Of a DNA stretch of 64,000 bases, positions 25,143 through 34,334 are shown piece after piece (the stretch's first letter is position 1; every line of letters begins with the position of its first letter). The notes beneath the pieces were generated by a model. That model was not told where the DNA came from. It did no database searches and worked only from the letters and a program-made list of their open reading frames with translations. Location of the stretch: the NCBI RefSeq assembly GCF_042653765.1, contig NZ_JBHSEZ010000001.1:372001-436000 (forward strand), written 5' to 3'. Source of the DNA: Castellaniella denitrificans. GTDB lineage: Bacteria > Pseudomonadota > Gammaproteobacteria > Burkholderiales > Burkholderiaceae_B. Both the position numbers and the translations under genes were made by a program.

Positions 25143-27259
25143 GAGCACCCCGCCCCATCCGGCGGCACCGGCACACCCACGCACTGGCAGGCGAAGGCCC
25201 AGAACAGCGCCGCCTGCTCGAATGCCCGGTCCCGGTCGTCGCTGCCCTGGTGGCCGCTGTCCGGGTCCAGGACCAGGATCGCCGGCCGGTCGCCCGTTCC
25301 CCGATGGCGGATGTTCGCCACCAGTTTGGCCGGTTCCCAGTAAGGCACGCGGTCGTCCTTCAATCCGGCCGTGCACAGCAGGGGCGGATAGGCGACCCGT
25401 CTCACGTTCTCGTAAGGCGAGATCGCTGCGATCCAGTCGTAGGCCTCGGGGTCGGCCAGGGGGTCGCCCCAGTCCGGACGCAGCAGCGGCACCAGCGGGT
25501 GGTCGGCGTCGCTCATGGTGTTGAGCATGTCGACGAAAGGCACCTGGGCGATCACGCCCGCCCAGAGCTCCGGCGCGCTATTCATCGCGCCGCACACCAG
25601 CAGCCCACCGGCCGACACGCCGTGGGCCACGATCCGGCCGGGTTCCGCATGGCCGGTCTCCACCAGATGGCGCGCGCACGCGATGAAATCGGTCATGGAA
25701 TTGCGCTTGCGCCCGCGGCATCCGTCCTGGTACCAGCGCGCGCCCTTCTCGGATCCGCCGCGCACGTGCGCGATGGCGTACCGGAACCCGGCATCGACCA
25801 GCACGGCCGCCGGCCAGGAGAAATCCGGTTCCCGGGCGATGCCGTAGGCGCCGTAGCCCGTCAGCAGCAGGGGCCGGGGCCCCTTCGCATCCTTGCGGGA
25901 CAGCACGGTAACGGGAACCATTGCCCCGTCGGGCGCCCGCGCCTCCAGGCGCTCGACGCGGTACGCGCCGGGATCGAAACCGCGCGGATCGGCTCGTCCC
26001 GCCACATGCCGCCGGCCGCTCGCCAGGTCCACGTCCACCCAGCGCGGCGGGCTGGCCGGCGTCTGGTGCGTGATGCGCACCCGCCTTGCGCCATATGGCT
26101 GGGAAGCGGCAAGCTCGATGCAATAGGCGGGCTCGTCGAAACCGATCCGGGTTTCCCGCCCGTCGGCATGCGTCAGCACGAGACGATGCAGGCCCTGCGC
26201 GCGCTCCAGCCGGACCAGCGCCTCGGCGAAGGGCCGGACCGCGATGATGGGCACGCCAGCGCGGTGGGGCACCAGTTCGTCCCGGACCGTGAAGCTGACG
26301 GGATCGAGGCGCAGCAGCTTGCGGTCGATCGCCCCGTCCGCATCGGTCAGCATCAGCAGGGCGCCATTCCACTCATCCACTTCATAGCGCACGCCCCGCC
26401 GGCGCGGCCGCACCGTCCGGGGCGGATCCGTCTCGGCACCGGCGGGGATCAGGCGGACCTCGCCGGTATCCGGACCGGCCAGCGTCAGCGTCACGAAACG
26501 ATCGGCGGCCGTGCGCGCCACCCGCATGAAGATTGCGGAATCGCGCTCCTCGTGGACCAGCACCGGCTCGCCGCCCTCGACCGGAGAACGGTACAGGCGG
26601 GTCGGACGGCTGTGCTCGTCGCGCCAGATCCAGAACAAATGACGGGACGAGGGCGAAAAGGTGAAGCCGCCATAGCCGAACGCATCGGACGCCACCAGGA
26701 TGCGGATGGCGCCGCTGTCGATGTCGAGCAGGCAGATCCGGTGGCGGTCGTCGCCGATCACGTCTTCCGCCCAGGCGAAATAGCGGCCGTCCGGGCTGGG
26801 CTGATGGTCCGTGGCGCGATAGTAGGCATGGCCCTCGGCGCGCACGGCCTCGTCGAGCAGGCGCTGGGTCCGCCCGTCCGCGCCGGTGCGGGAAAAGACG
26901 CGGTGCGAACCGCCCTCGGGCAGTCCGGCGTGGTAGCGCCAGCCCCCGGATGCTCCGGCCGCCGGCTCGCGGACATCCGGAGCGCCTGCCGCCAGGCGTT
27001 CGCGGAACCACCGCGCGGCGGGCTCCAGGGGACCCAGGAGGTCCCGCGCATACCGCGTCTCGGCATCCAGGTGCCCGCGCAGCCGCGGCGGCAGATTGTC
27101 CAGCGTGCGCGTGCCGGACGGAGGGATGAACCGCATCCAGGCGTAGGCATCGACGCGCGCGCGTCCGAGCTGCCTGATTTCATGGGGTTCGCGGGGCGCG
27201 ATGGGGGGAGTGATCACGGGCCAGGGAGTGGCCAAACCGTGTGATGGGACAGAGGGCAT
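25139..27259 (-). CDS. Prolyl oligopeptidase family (S9A, oligopeptidase B-like) serine peptidase
   Basis: A protein of about 706 residues. The N-terminal two thirds form the beta-propeller (repeated motifs such as SPDGRYFAWAEDV and FTFSPSSRHLFWIW); the C-terminal part is an alpha/beta hydrolase. The catalytic Ser (about 549) is in GVSAGG, Asp (about 635) in GLKDDRVPYWEP and His (about 670) in DSGHQG. Oligopeptidase B usually has GRSAGG. No signal peptide is visible, so it is probably cytoplasmic. An upstream ATG at 27295 adds 12 residues. It is divergent from the second receptor gene and convergent with the MFS gene, so it may belong to the same iron locus, perhaps acting on a peptide carrier; that is inference. 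Confidence 0.87.
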   Translation of the reverse strand: MPSVPSHGLATPWPVITPPIAPREPHEIRQLGRARVDAYAWMRFIPPSGTRTLDNLPPRLRGHLDAETRYARDLLGPLEPAARWFRERLAAGAPDVREPAAGASGGWRYHAGLPEGGSHRVFSRTGADGRTQRLLDEAVRAEGHAYYRATDHQPSPDGRYFAWAEDVIGDDRHRICLLDIDSGAIRILVASDAFGYGGFTFSPSSRHLFWIWRDEHSRPTRLYRSPVEGGEPVLVHEERDSAIFMRVARTAADRFVTLTLAGPDTGEVRLIPAGAETDPPRTVRPRRRGVRYEVDEWNGALLMLTDADGAIDRKLLRLDPVSFTVRDELVPHRAGVPIIAVRPFAEALVRLERAQGLHRLVLTHADGRETRIGFDEPAYCIELAASQPYGARRVRITHQTPASPPRWVDVDLASGRRHVAGRADPRGFDPGAYRVERLEARAPDGAMVPVTVLSRKDAKGPRPLLLTGYGAYGIAREPDFSWPAAVLVDAGFRYAIAHVRGGSEKGARWYQDGCRGRKRNSMTDFIACARHLVETGHAEPGRIVAHGVSAGGLLVCGAMNSAPELWAGVIAQVPFVDMLNTMSDADHPLVPLLRPDWGDPLADPEAYDWIAAISPYENVRRVAYPPLLCTAGLKDDRVPYWEPAKLVANIRHRGTGDRPAILVLDPDSGHQGSDDRDRAFEQAALFWAFACQCVGVPVPPDGAGCS

Positions 27260-27372
27260 GATCTGAAGACTGAATCTCGCCGGGCGGCCCGGCATGGCAG
27301 GGGCATCGGCCCGCCATTCGGCCCGCGCAACCCACCCTGAACCGTATCATTCTTTCATAATTCCTACACAAT

Positions 27373-27401
27373 TTGAACTACGAACAATTCTTGTTTAGAA
27401 T
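27373..27401 (+). promoter_or_regulatory. Sigma70 promoter of the second TonB receptor gene
   Basis: TTGAAC (27373-27378) and TAGAAT (27396-27401) with a 17-base spacer, matching the first receptor promoter in elements, flanks and spacing although the spacer itself differs. Confidence 0.7.
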
Positions 27402-27413
27402 TCCATCCCTAAT

Positions 27414-27428
27414 TGAGAATGATTTTCA
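27414..27428. promoter_or_regulatory. Fur box downstream of the second receptor promoter
   Basis: TGAGAAT-G-ATTTTCA fits the 7-1-7 Fur pattern. It starts 12 bases after the -10 element, near the expected transcription start, and 30 bases before the GTG start. It could also affect the divergent peptidase gene. Confidence 0.72.
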
Positions 27429-27457
27429 TGACATTTATCATTTCAGGGAGAATTTGC

Positions 27458-29698
27458 GTGGAAGACACTCTAGAGTCCCGGACGGGCAAGCTGGCCGGCG
27501 GCCTGGCCACGGCGCTGGCCACCCCCGGCCTGTTCCTGCTGCCGCAAGCCGCCGCCCAGGCCCAGAACACGGACCCGGCCCAGCTCAGCCCCATCAAGGT
27601 CCAGGGCGAACGGCCCGCGCCCTTCCTGGTCAATGAGTCGGCCTCGCCCAAGTTCACCGCCCCCGTCCTGGACACGGCCAAATCCCTGCAGATCATCCCG
27701 AAAGAACTGATCCAGAGCCAGGCTGCCACCACACTGACCGACGTGCTGCGCAATTCCCCGGGCATCACCTTCGGTGCCGGCGAAGGCGGCAATCCCCTGG
27801 GCGACCGCCCCTTCATCCGCGGCTACGACGCCCAGTCCAGCACCTTCGTCGACGGCATGCGCGACATCGGCGCGACTTCCCGCGAGGTCTTCAACCTGGA
27901 ACAGGTCGAAGTCATCAAGGGCGCGGACGGCGCCTACGCGGGCCGCGGCGGCGCGGGCGGCAGCATCGACCTGATCAGCAAGACCGCCAAACTGCGCGAC
28001 TTCACCGACGTGTCGGCCGGATTCGGCACCGCCAAGTATTTCCGCCAGACCGTGGACAGCAACTGGCAGCTGGGCGAATCCACCGCCTTTCGCCTGAACG
28101 CCATGAACCACAGCCAGGACGTGGACGGCCGGGATGCCGTGGACTACAAGCGCTGGGGCGTGGCGCCGACCATCTCCTTCGGGCTGGGCACACCCACCCG
28201 CGTGACGCTGAGCTATTTCCACATGGAATCGGACGACACTCCGGACGGTGGAATTCCGTACACGATTTCACCCAAGGGTTCCAACGATCCGGATTTCCAT
28301 CGCAGCCCGATCACCAGCGTGGATCGCGACAACTTCTATGGTCTGGACAGCGACTACCGCCGCACGCGCAACGACATGGGCACGCTGCTGGTCGAACACG
28401 ACTTCACGGACCACCTGACCCTGCGCAACCGCACCCGCTATACACGCAGCACGCAACGGTATGTCTGGACGCAGCCGGACGACAGCCAGGGCAATGTGAA
28501 CAAGGGCATGGTCTGGCGCCGCACCAATACGCGCGACAGCCGCATCAGTACCTGGGCCAACCAGACGGAACTGCAGGGTGAATTCCAGACCGGGCAGTTA
28601 AAGCATCGTTTCCTGACAGGGCTCGAACTGTCGGTGGAAGACGCACGTTCGGACAGCCTGAACGTGGACCGTGGCAACAGCAAGTGCCCCGCCGGCATCG
28701 GCGCGGCCGGAAACTACACCTGCACCAGCCTCTATGACCCGAACCCCAGCGATCCCTGGGTCAATCCGCTGAATGGCGGCCCCAAGGGCGCACCTACCTA
28801 CACCCGCACCCTGACCAAGTCGATCTACGGCTTCGATACGATCGAGTTCAACGAGCATTGGCAAACGACGCTGGGGCTGCGCGTGGATGACTACGCCACG
28901 CATCGGGACCCCACCGGTGGAGATCGCGTCGACCGCCACGACACCCTGTTCAACTATCAACTCGGCCTGGTCTACAAGCCGGCCCCCAACGGTAGTATTT
29001 ACGTGTCCTACGGCACCTCGTCGACACCGGCCGGCGCCACCATGGGCGAAGGCAGCGAAACGCAGGGCCTGACGCCGGGACGTGGCGGCGTAGGCCCGAA
29101 CGCCGCCGATCTGGCGCCGGAAAAGAACCGCACCATGGAAGTGGGCACCAAATGGGACTTTCTGGATGGGCGCCTGGGCCTGACCGCCGCCGTGTTCCGC
29201 GTCGAGACGACCAATGCGCGCATTACCCTGCCCGACAACACCTACGCCATGGCGGGCGACAAGCGCGTGGACGGCTTTGAACTGGGTGCGTCCGGCAACA
29301 TCACGCCGGAATGGCAGGTCTATGCGGGCTATACCTACCTGAAGAGCCGTATCGGCGACAGCGGCAAGAACAGCACGTACGAAGGCAATGTCTTCCCCAA
29401 TACGCCGAAAAGCAGCTTCAGCCTGTGGAACACCTACGCCTTCACGCCGCAATTCACGGCCGGTGTCGGCGCCTACTATGTGGACAAGCAGTACGGCAAC
29501 GAGGCCAACACCATCAGCATTCCGTCCTACTGGCGTTTCGATGCCATGGCCAGCTACAAGTTCAACAAGACCGTCGACCTGCAGATCAACGTGAACAACC
29601 TGTTCAACAAGACCTACTACGACAAGGCCTATCCGTCTCATTATGCGTCCATCGCTCCGGGACGCTCGGCCGTCGCCACGGTGAACCTACACTTCTGA
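27458..29698 (+). CDS. fiu: TonB-dependent catecholate siderophore receptor, Fiu/PiuA-like
   Basis: A 746-residue outer-membrane receptor. I choose the GTG at 27458, preceded by GGGAG at 8 bases, because it starts just before the signal peptide (GGLATALATPGLFLLPQAAAQA). The plug has LQIIPKELIQSQAATTLTDVLRN, RPFIRGYDAQSSTFVDGMRD and VEQVEVIKGA-like VEVIKGADGAYAGRGG; the barrel ends with the terminal Phe of VNLHF. The Fiu/PiuA assignment rests on the plug type and the downstream Sel1 and piuC genes, an order also found in Pseudomonas piuA loci. These receptors bind monomeric catechols. Confidence 0.9.
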   Translation: MEDTLESRTGKLAGGLATALATPGLFLLPQAAAQAQNTDPAQLSPIKVQGERPAPFLVNESASPKFTAPVLDTAKSLQIIPKELIQSQAATTLTDVLRNSPGITFGAGEGGNPLGDRPFIRGYDAQSSTFVDGMRDIGATSREVFNLEQVEVIKGADGAYAGRGGAGGSIDLISKTAKLRDFTDVSAGFGTAKYFRQTVDSNWQLGESTAFRLNAMNHSQDVDGRDAVDYKRWGVAPTISFGLGTPTRVTLSYFHMESDDTPDGGIPYTISPKGSNDPDFHRSPITSVDRDNFYGLDSDYRRTRNDMGTLLVEHDFTDHLTLRNRTRYTRSTQRYVWTQPDDSQGNVNKGMVWRRTNTRDSRISTWANQTELQGEFQTGQLKHRFLTGLELSVEDARSDSLNVDRGNSKCPAGIGAAGNYTCTSLYDPNPSDPWVNPLNGGPKGAPTYTRTLTKSIYGFDTIEFNEHWQTTLGLRVDDYATHRDPTGGDRVDRHDTLFNYQLGLVYKPAPNGSIYVSYGTSSTPAGATMGEGSETQGLTPGRGGVGPNAADLAPEKNRTMEVGTKWDFLDGRLGLTAAVFRVETTNARITLPDNTYAMAGDKRVDGFELGASGNITPEWQVYAGYTYLKSRIGDSGKNSTYEGNVFPNTPKSSFSLWNTYAFTPQFTAGVGAYYVDKQYGNEANTISIPSYWRFDAMASYKFNKTVDLQINVNNLFNKTYYDKAYPSHYASIAPGRSAVATVNLHF

Positions 29699-29700
29699 CC

Positions 29701-30666
29701 GTGAGCAGCCTCGCATCACCCGCACAGGCACCCGGGGCGGGCCATCCGCCCCGGCCCCCGGCCCCGGCCGGGGCGCCGTCTCCGGCGGACGCCTCATCGC
29801 ACGCACAGGCCGAAGGCGCACCGCCTTCGGCCTGTGTGCTGGACAGCCACGCCATCAATCGGACCTCTCCCGAGGCCCTGGCCGCCAGCCTGCAGCGCAT
29901 CCTGGCCGGTCCGCCCGAACAGGCGGCCGCTACGCTGCGCGCCGCCGCCGAGGGCGGTGTCGTGCAGGCGCAGCTGGTCTACGGCCAATGGCTGCTGGAC
30001 GGCCGGGGCGTCGCCTGCGACCCGGCCCAGGCTGTCCAGTGGTTCCACCACGCCGCCCGCGAAGGCGAACCGATGGCCCTGAACATGCTGGGCCAGTGCC
30101 ACGCCCATGGCTGGGGCATGCCGGCCAATCCCCTGCTGGCCGCGTACTGGTTCCGTCTGGCGGCCCAGGGCGGCCTGGACTGGGGCATGTACAACTACGC
30201 CACCGCGCTGGCTCTGGGCCAAGGGGTGGAGCGGGACCACGCCACCGCCCTGGACTGGTTCCGCAAGGCCGCCGCGCTGGGCCACGCCAAATCCAGCAAC
30301 ATGATCGGCGGTTTCTACGAGGACGGCTGGGTCGTGGAGCGGGACGAGGACGCCGCCCTGGAGCACTATCTGCGGGCCGCCGCGGGCGGCGACTTCAGGG
30401 GGAGGTTCAACGCCGCCCGGCTGCTCATCGCGTGCGGCCGGCTGGACGAGGCCATGCCCTGGCTGGACCGGGTCCCGGAAACCGCCACCCCGGCCTTTCT
30501 GCGCAAAGCCGCCACTTGGCTGCGATCCTGGATCGAACCCGAAGACCGGACCGCGCCGGCACCCGCTCCCGAAACCGCCGATTCGATCCGGCGCCTGATC
30601 CGGATCTACGAGCAGCATCCGGGCACGCCTCCGCCCGGAGCGGAGATCGCCGGCCTGCGGGCCTGA
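29701..30666 (+). CDS. Sel1-repeat (TPR-like) protein
   Basis: A 321-residue protein whose GTG start lies 2 bases after the receptor stop, suggesting coupling. After a Pro/Ala-rich N terminus of about 60 residues come four or five Sel1-like repeats (about 75-265), for example AQLVYGQWLLDGRGVACDPAQAVQWF and ALNMLGQCHAHGWGMPANPLLAAYWF. Such repeats form alpha-solenoids for protein contacts. A Sel1 protein also accompanies piuC and piuA in Pseudomonas. No signal peptide is evident, so it is probably cytoplasmic; its partner is unknown. Confidence 0.85.
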   Translation: MSSLASPAQAPGAGHPPRPPAPAGAPSPADASSHAQAEGAPPSACVLDSHAINRTSPEALAASLQRILAGPPEQAAATLRAAAEGGVVQAQLVYGQWLLDGRGVACDPAQAVQWFHHAAREGEPMALNMLGQCHAHGWGMPANPLLAAYWFRLAAQGGLDWGMYNYATALALGQGVERDHATALDWFRKAAALGHAKSSNMIGGFYEDGWVVERDEDAALEHYLRAAAGGDFRGRFNAARLLIACGRLDEAMPWLDRVPETATPAFLRKAATWLRSWIEPEDRTAPAPAPETADSIRRLIRIYEQHPGTPPPGAEIAGLRA

Positions 30667-30706
30667 CTTTTGCCGCCCGCGCCGAACACCCGACCCGAAC
30701 ACCGTC

Positions 30707-31387
30707 ATGCTGATTTCCATCCCCGACCTGCTGACCCCCGACGAAGTGCGGCAATGCCGCGCCGCCCTGGAGGCCGCGCCGTGGACGGACGGCCGCCGGA
30801 CGGCGGGCCATGTCGCGGCCCACATCAAGGCTAATCGCCAACTGGCCCTGGACGACCCCATGGCCCGGCGGATCGGCGAACGCATCGTCCAGGCGCTAAG
30901 CCGGCACCCCGTCTTCCAGTCCGCCGCCCTGCCCGCCCGCATCCTGCCGCCGCGCTTCAATCGCTACGAAGGCGGCGAGCACTACGGTTTCCACATCGAC
31001 AACGCCATCTTCCAGGTGCCCGGCGAACCGGAACGCATCCGCACCGACGTGTCCACCACGGTATTCTTCAGCGACCCGGACGAATACGAGGGCGGCGAAC
31101 TGGTCATCCAGGACACCTACGGCGAACAGCGCATCAAGCTGCCCGCCGGCCACGCCGTGATCTACCCCGGCACCAGCCTGCACCGCGTCACCCCCGTCAC
31201 CCGGGGCGTGCGCTACGGCTCGTTCTTCTGGACCCAGAGCCTGGTGCGCGACGACGGCCGCCGTGCCCTGCTGCTGCAACAGGACGTCGCCATCCAGCGC
31301 CTGATCCAGGCCGGCGCCGACCCCGAAACCATCGCCCAGCTCACCGGCGTCTATCACAACCTGCTGCGCATGTGGTCGGAGCTGTAG
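30707..31387 (+). CDS. piuC: PKHD-type Fe(II)/2-oxoglutarate-dependent hydroxylase, PiuC/YbiX
   Basis: A 226-residue dioxygenase. The iron ligands are His96 and Asp98 (HYGFHIDNA) and His159 (TSLHRVTPV); Arg169 in GVRYGSFFW is the likely 2-oxoglutarate ligand. It is third in the order receptor, Sel1, piuC, as in other iron-regulated loci. Its substrate is unknown in the family; a role with the siderophore or receptor has been suggested from context. The gap to the Sel1 gene is 40 bases, so it likely shares the Fur-controlled promoter. Confidence 0.93.
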   Translation: MLISIPDLLTPDEVRQCRAALEAAPWTDGRRTAGHVAAHIKANRQLALDDPMARRIGERIVQALSRHPVFQSAALPARILPPRFNRYEGGEHYGFHIDNAIFQVPGEPERIRTDVSTTVFFSDPDEYEGGELVIQDTYGEQRIKLPAGHAVIYPGTSLHRVTPVTRGVRYGSFFWTQSLVRDDGRRALLLQQDVAIQRLIQAGADPETIAQLTGVYHNLLRMWSEL

Positions 31388-31585
31388 AGCAACACGCCGC
31401 TACATGACCTTCGTAGTTCCCCGCACGGACATTTCCGTGCCGACGGCGCGCATGCGCCAACGGGGACGGGCATACTAACTTCGCTCACGCCAATTCAGAG
31501 CGAAGACCCAGCCTCTTGGCCCACCTCCAGCCCACGCCATGCCGCAGTTGACGCGGCATGATCTGTCACATCTATGCTTTTGATA

Positions 31586-31604
31586 GATACTATTTTTTGG
31601 TATC
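31586..31604. promoter_or_regulatory. Inverted repeat at the hicA promoter
   Basis: GATAC-N9-GTATC (extended to GATACTA/TGGTATC with one mismatch) lies 6 bases upstream of the hicA ATG in an AT-rich stretch. Its position suits an autoregulatory operator of HicB. The 223 bases between piuC and hicA hold nothing else recognisable. Confidence 0.45.
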
Positions 31605-31610
31605 ATTTAA

Positions 31611-31865
31611 ATGAAAAGCAGACATCGCAAGACATTAGCGCTCATCTTCTCCAAGCCCACCCCAGCCGGTGTGAAATGGGCCAACGCCTGCGCACCGCTG
31701 ACCGAGTTGGGTGCCGACCTGACCGAACGCGAAGGGTCCCGCGTCGCGATCTTCTTGTACGGGCAAGTGAAGGTCATGCACCGGCCGCACCCCTCTCGAG
31801 ACATGGACAAGGGCGCCATCGCCTCACTACGGCGCTGGCTCGAAGAGCACGGAGTACAGCCATGA
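31611..31865 (+). CDS. hicA: HicA-like mRNA interferase toxin
   Basis: An 84-residue protein with the HicA double-stranded-RNA-binding-like fold pattern. The opening SRHRKTLALIFSKPTPAGVKW, the segment GADLTEREGSRVAIFLYGQVKVMHRPHP and the C-terminal KGAIASLRRWLEEHG are typical of one HicA subgroup; the His in HRPHP is the likely catalytic residue. The stop overlaps the hicB ATG by four bases (ATGA), the usual toxin-first hicAB order. It appears intact. Confidence 0.85.
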   Translation: MKSRHRKTLALIFSKPTPAGVKWANACAPLTELGADLTEREGSRVAIFLYGQVKVMHRPHPSRDMDKGAIASLRRWLEEHGVQP

Positions 31866-32236
31866 AGAACATCATGACGATCAACGGCCATCACGCCGTC
31901 ATCAACTACGATCCCGACCTGGAAATGTTCCGGGGAGAATTTATCGGGCTCAATGGCGGCGCTGACTTCTATGCCAGCGACATCGTCGGATTGCGGCACG
32001 AAGGCGAGCAATCGCTCGAGATATTCCTGGAAGAATGCCGTCGGCGCGGAATCGAGCCGCGAAAGCGCTTCTCGGGCCGGTTCGTGCTCCGGCTCCCGGC
32101 CGATACACACGAAGCCGCAACCCTGGCGGCAGCCGCGCATGGAGAAAGCCTGAATCAATGGGTCGCCAGAATACTGGGCAGCGCACTGAATCGCCCCCCA
32201 AGCAAACCGACCCGGACCTCGCTGCTGGACGCCTAA
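31862..32236 (+). CDS. hicB: HicB-like antitoxin
   Basis: A 124-residue antitoxin. The N-terminal partially degraded RNase H-like HicB domain (about 1-65; MTINGHHAVINYDPDLEMFRG and HEGEQSLEIFLEECRRRGIEPRK, read as separate segments) neutralises HicA. The C-terminal part (about 70-112; SGRFVLRLPADTHEAATLAAAAHG) is a ribbon-helix-helix DNA-binding domain likely to act at the upstream inverted repeat. It is convergent with serB; the stop codons overlap by 4 bases. Confidence 0.87.
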   Translation: MKNIMTINGHHAVINYDPDLEMFRGEFIGLNGGADFYASDIVGLRHEGEQSLEIFLEECRRRGIEPRKRFSGRFVLRLPADTHEAATLAAAAHGESLNQWVARILGSALNRPPSKPTRTSLLDA

Positions 32237-33084
32237 TGCCGCAACCTGAACCAGTTCAGCACCGCGTCCAGCGGACTGTGGTCCAGGGCGAAGCGCGCCT
32301 GCGCGCGCACCACGGGCTTGGCCCGGTAGGCCACTGAATAGAACGCCTGCGCCATCATCGGCAGGTCGTTGGACCCGTCCCCCAGCACGATGATCTGTTC
32401 CGGCGCCGCGCCCGTCGCTTCGGCCAGCGCGCGCACGTGACGCGCCTTGCCCGCACCGTCGACGATGTCGCCCAGCACCCGGCCCGTCAGCACGCCGTCC
32501 TCGACCTCCAGGGTGTTCGCGTGGGCCTCGTCCAGCGCCAGCCCCCGGCGCAGGCGCTCGGTGAAGAAGGTGAAGCCCCCGGACACCAGGATCGTCTTCA
32601 GGCCATGCGCGCGCGCGACCTCGATCAGGCGCTCGGCGCCCGGGTTCAGCCGCAGGCGTTCGGTGAAGACCCGCTCCAGCGCGGTTTCCGGCACGCCGCG
32701 CAGCAGGGCCACGCGGCGGCGCAGGCTCTCGGAGAAATCCTTGATCTCGCCGCGCATGGACGCCTCGGTGATGGCGGCGACCTCGGCCTTGCGACCCACC
32801 GCGTCGGCGATCTCGTCGATGCACTCGATGTTGACCAGGGTGGAATCCATGTCCATGGCCAGCACCCGGCAGTCCGCCAGGCGATGCACCGTGTCCAGCC
32901 AGGCCGCGTCCATGCGCGCGGCGGCGGCCTGGGCCAGGGCCTCGTCCCGGCAGTCCGGATCCACGTCCAGCAGGCGCACGGCAGTCGGTCCCAGTTCCTG
33001 GACCCCGCCCGCGCAGGCCACGGCCGCGAGCCGTTCGATATCCGCCGCCATCAGGCGCGGGGCCTGCAGGATGATGTGTGCCAT
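32233..33084 (-). CDS. serB: Phosphoserine phosphatase
   Basis: Last step of serine biosynthesis, removing phosphate from O-phosphoserine. The 283-residue HAD-superfamily enzyme has an N-terminal regulatory region of about 70 residues, nucleophile Asp78 and acid/base Asp80 in AMDMDSTLVNIECIDE, the Ser/Thr motif VSGGFTFF, and the Mg-binding GDGSNDLPMM. In other Burkholderiales serB is, as I recall, close to mfd; here the iron locus lies between them. Confidence 0.95.
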   Translation of the reverse strand: MAHIILQAPRLMAADIERLAAVACAGGVQELGPTAVRLLDVDPDCRDEALAQAAAARMDAAWLDTVHRLADCRVLAMDMDSTLVNIECIDEIADAVGRKAEVAAITEASMRGEIKDFSESLRRRVALLRGVPETALERVFTERLRLNPGAERLIEVARAHGLKTILVSGGFTFFTERLRRGLALDEAHANTLEVEDGVLTGRVLGDIVDGAGKARHVRALAEATGAAPEQIIVLGDGSNDLPMMAQAFYSVAYRAKPVVRAQARFALDHSPLDAVLNWFRLRH

Positions 33085-33251
33085 GTGGAAAGTCCTCGGG
33101 ATTCAGCGCGGCCATTTTACCGTCTGCCGGCGGCCCGCCTCGCGCCCGCCCGACGCGCGGGGACGCGGGGACGCGGGCGGCGCCGTTGCGCGCCCCGTCC
33201 CGGCGACTCTGTGGCATCCTTCGTTTTTCACTCCACGATCCGGAACCGCCC

Positions 33252-34331
33252 ATGACCGCCCCCCTCTGCGCCCAGGACTACGCCGATCTGGCCCGCGCGC
33301 GCCTGGACCCGGCGACCTGGGCCTGGCTGGAATCCGGCGGCGCGGACGAGCTCACGGCCCGGGCCAATCTCGACGCCTGGCCGGCCCTGCGGCTGCGCGG
33401 CCGCGCGCTGCGGCCGCTGGCCGGCGCCCATACCCGCCTGGAACTGGGCGGCCAGGCCCTGGCGCACCCGATCCTGATCGCCCCCACCGCCTGGCACGGC
33501 CTGGTCCACCAGGACGGCGAGACCGCCACCGCCCTGGCCGCCGCCGCCACCGGCACGCCCTACGTCCTGAGCGCCCAGTCGGGCACGGCCATCGAGACCC
33601 TGGCCACCCTGCCCGAGCCGCCCCTGCTGTGGTTCCAGCTCTACGCCCAGGCCCGCCGCGGGGACACCCTGGCCCTGGCGGCCCGCGCCCTGCGGGCCGG
33701 CGCCCGCGTCCTGGTGCTGACCGTGGACGCGCCCGTCAACGGCGTGCGCAACGCCGAGCAGCGCGGCGGCTTCCGCGTGCCGGACACGATCCGCTCCGTC
33801 CACCTGGAAGGCCTGTCGCCACCCGCCGCCCGGCCCGCGCCCGCGGGCGGCAGCCCCCTGTTCGGCAGCGGCCTGCTGGAATCCGCGCCGACATGGGACG
33901 ACGTGGCCTGGCTGCGGGAAAACCTGCCCGCCGGCACCTCCCTGTGGCTCAAGGGCATCCTGGATCCGGAGGACGCGCGCCTGGCCCTGGCGCACGGCAT
34001 CGACGGCCTGATCGTGTCCAACCATGGGGGCCGCTGCCTGGACACCCTGCCGTCCACCTGCGAGGCCCTGCCGGCCGTGGCGCGGGCCGTGGCGGGCCGC
34101 ATCCCCATCCTGGCCGACGGCGGCATCCGGCGCGGCACGGACATCCTCAAGGCGCTGGCGCTGGGCGCCCGGGGCGTGCTGATCGGCCGACCCGTGCTGC
34201 ACGCCCTGGCGGCGGGCGGCGCGCCCGCCCTGGCGCACCTGATCCAGGTGCTGCGCGGGGAACTGGAAGTGGCGATGGCCCTGACGGGCTGCCGCACGCT
34301 GGCCGATGTGGACGCGGGCGTGCTCTATTGA
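33252..34331 (+). CDS. FMN-dependent alpha-hydroxy-acid oxidase/dehydrogenase
   Basis: A 359-residue TIM-barrel flavoenzyme of the glycolate oxidase/lactate dehydrogenase family. Seen are the N-terminal FMN region APTAWHGL, WFQLYAQ, the base-containing TVDAP and LKGIL segments, and the active-site SNHGGRCLD followed by ADGGIRRGTDILKALALGA. The usual motif is SNHGGRQLD; Cys replaces Gln. The substrate is unknown; it differs from the LldD-like protein at 58 kb. It is divergent from serB with a 167-base gap containing GC-rich direct repeats (GGGGACGC twice). Confidence 0.85.
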   Translation: MTAPLCAQDYADLARARLDPATWAWLESGGADELTARANLDAWPALRLRGRALRPLAGAHTRLELGGQALAHPILIAPTAWHGLVHQDGETATALAAAATGTPYVLSAQSGTAIETLATLPEPPLLWFQLYAQARRGDTLALAARALRAGARVLVLTVDAPVNGVRNAEQRGGFRVPDTIRSVHLEGLSPPAARPAPAGGSPLFGSGLLESAPTWDDVAWLRENLPAGTSLWLKGILDPEDARLALAHGIDGLIVSNHGGRCLDTLPSTCEALPAVARAVAGRIPILADGGIRRGTDILKALALGARGVLIGRPVLHALAAGGAPALAHLIQVLRGELEVAMALTGCRTLADVDAGVLY

Positions 34332-34334
34332 AAC

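Noticed and set aside
33085..33251. GC-rich direct repeats between serB and the oxidase gene
   Set aside because: Two short GGGGACGC units in very GC-rich DNA are likely by chance.
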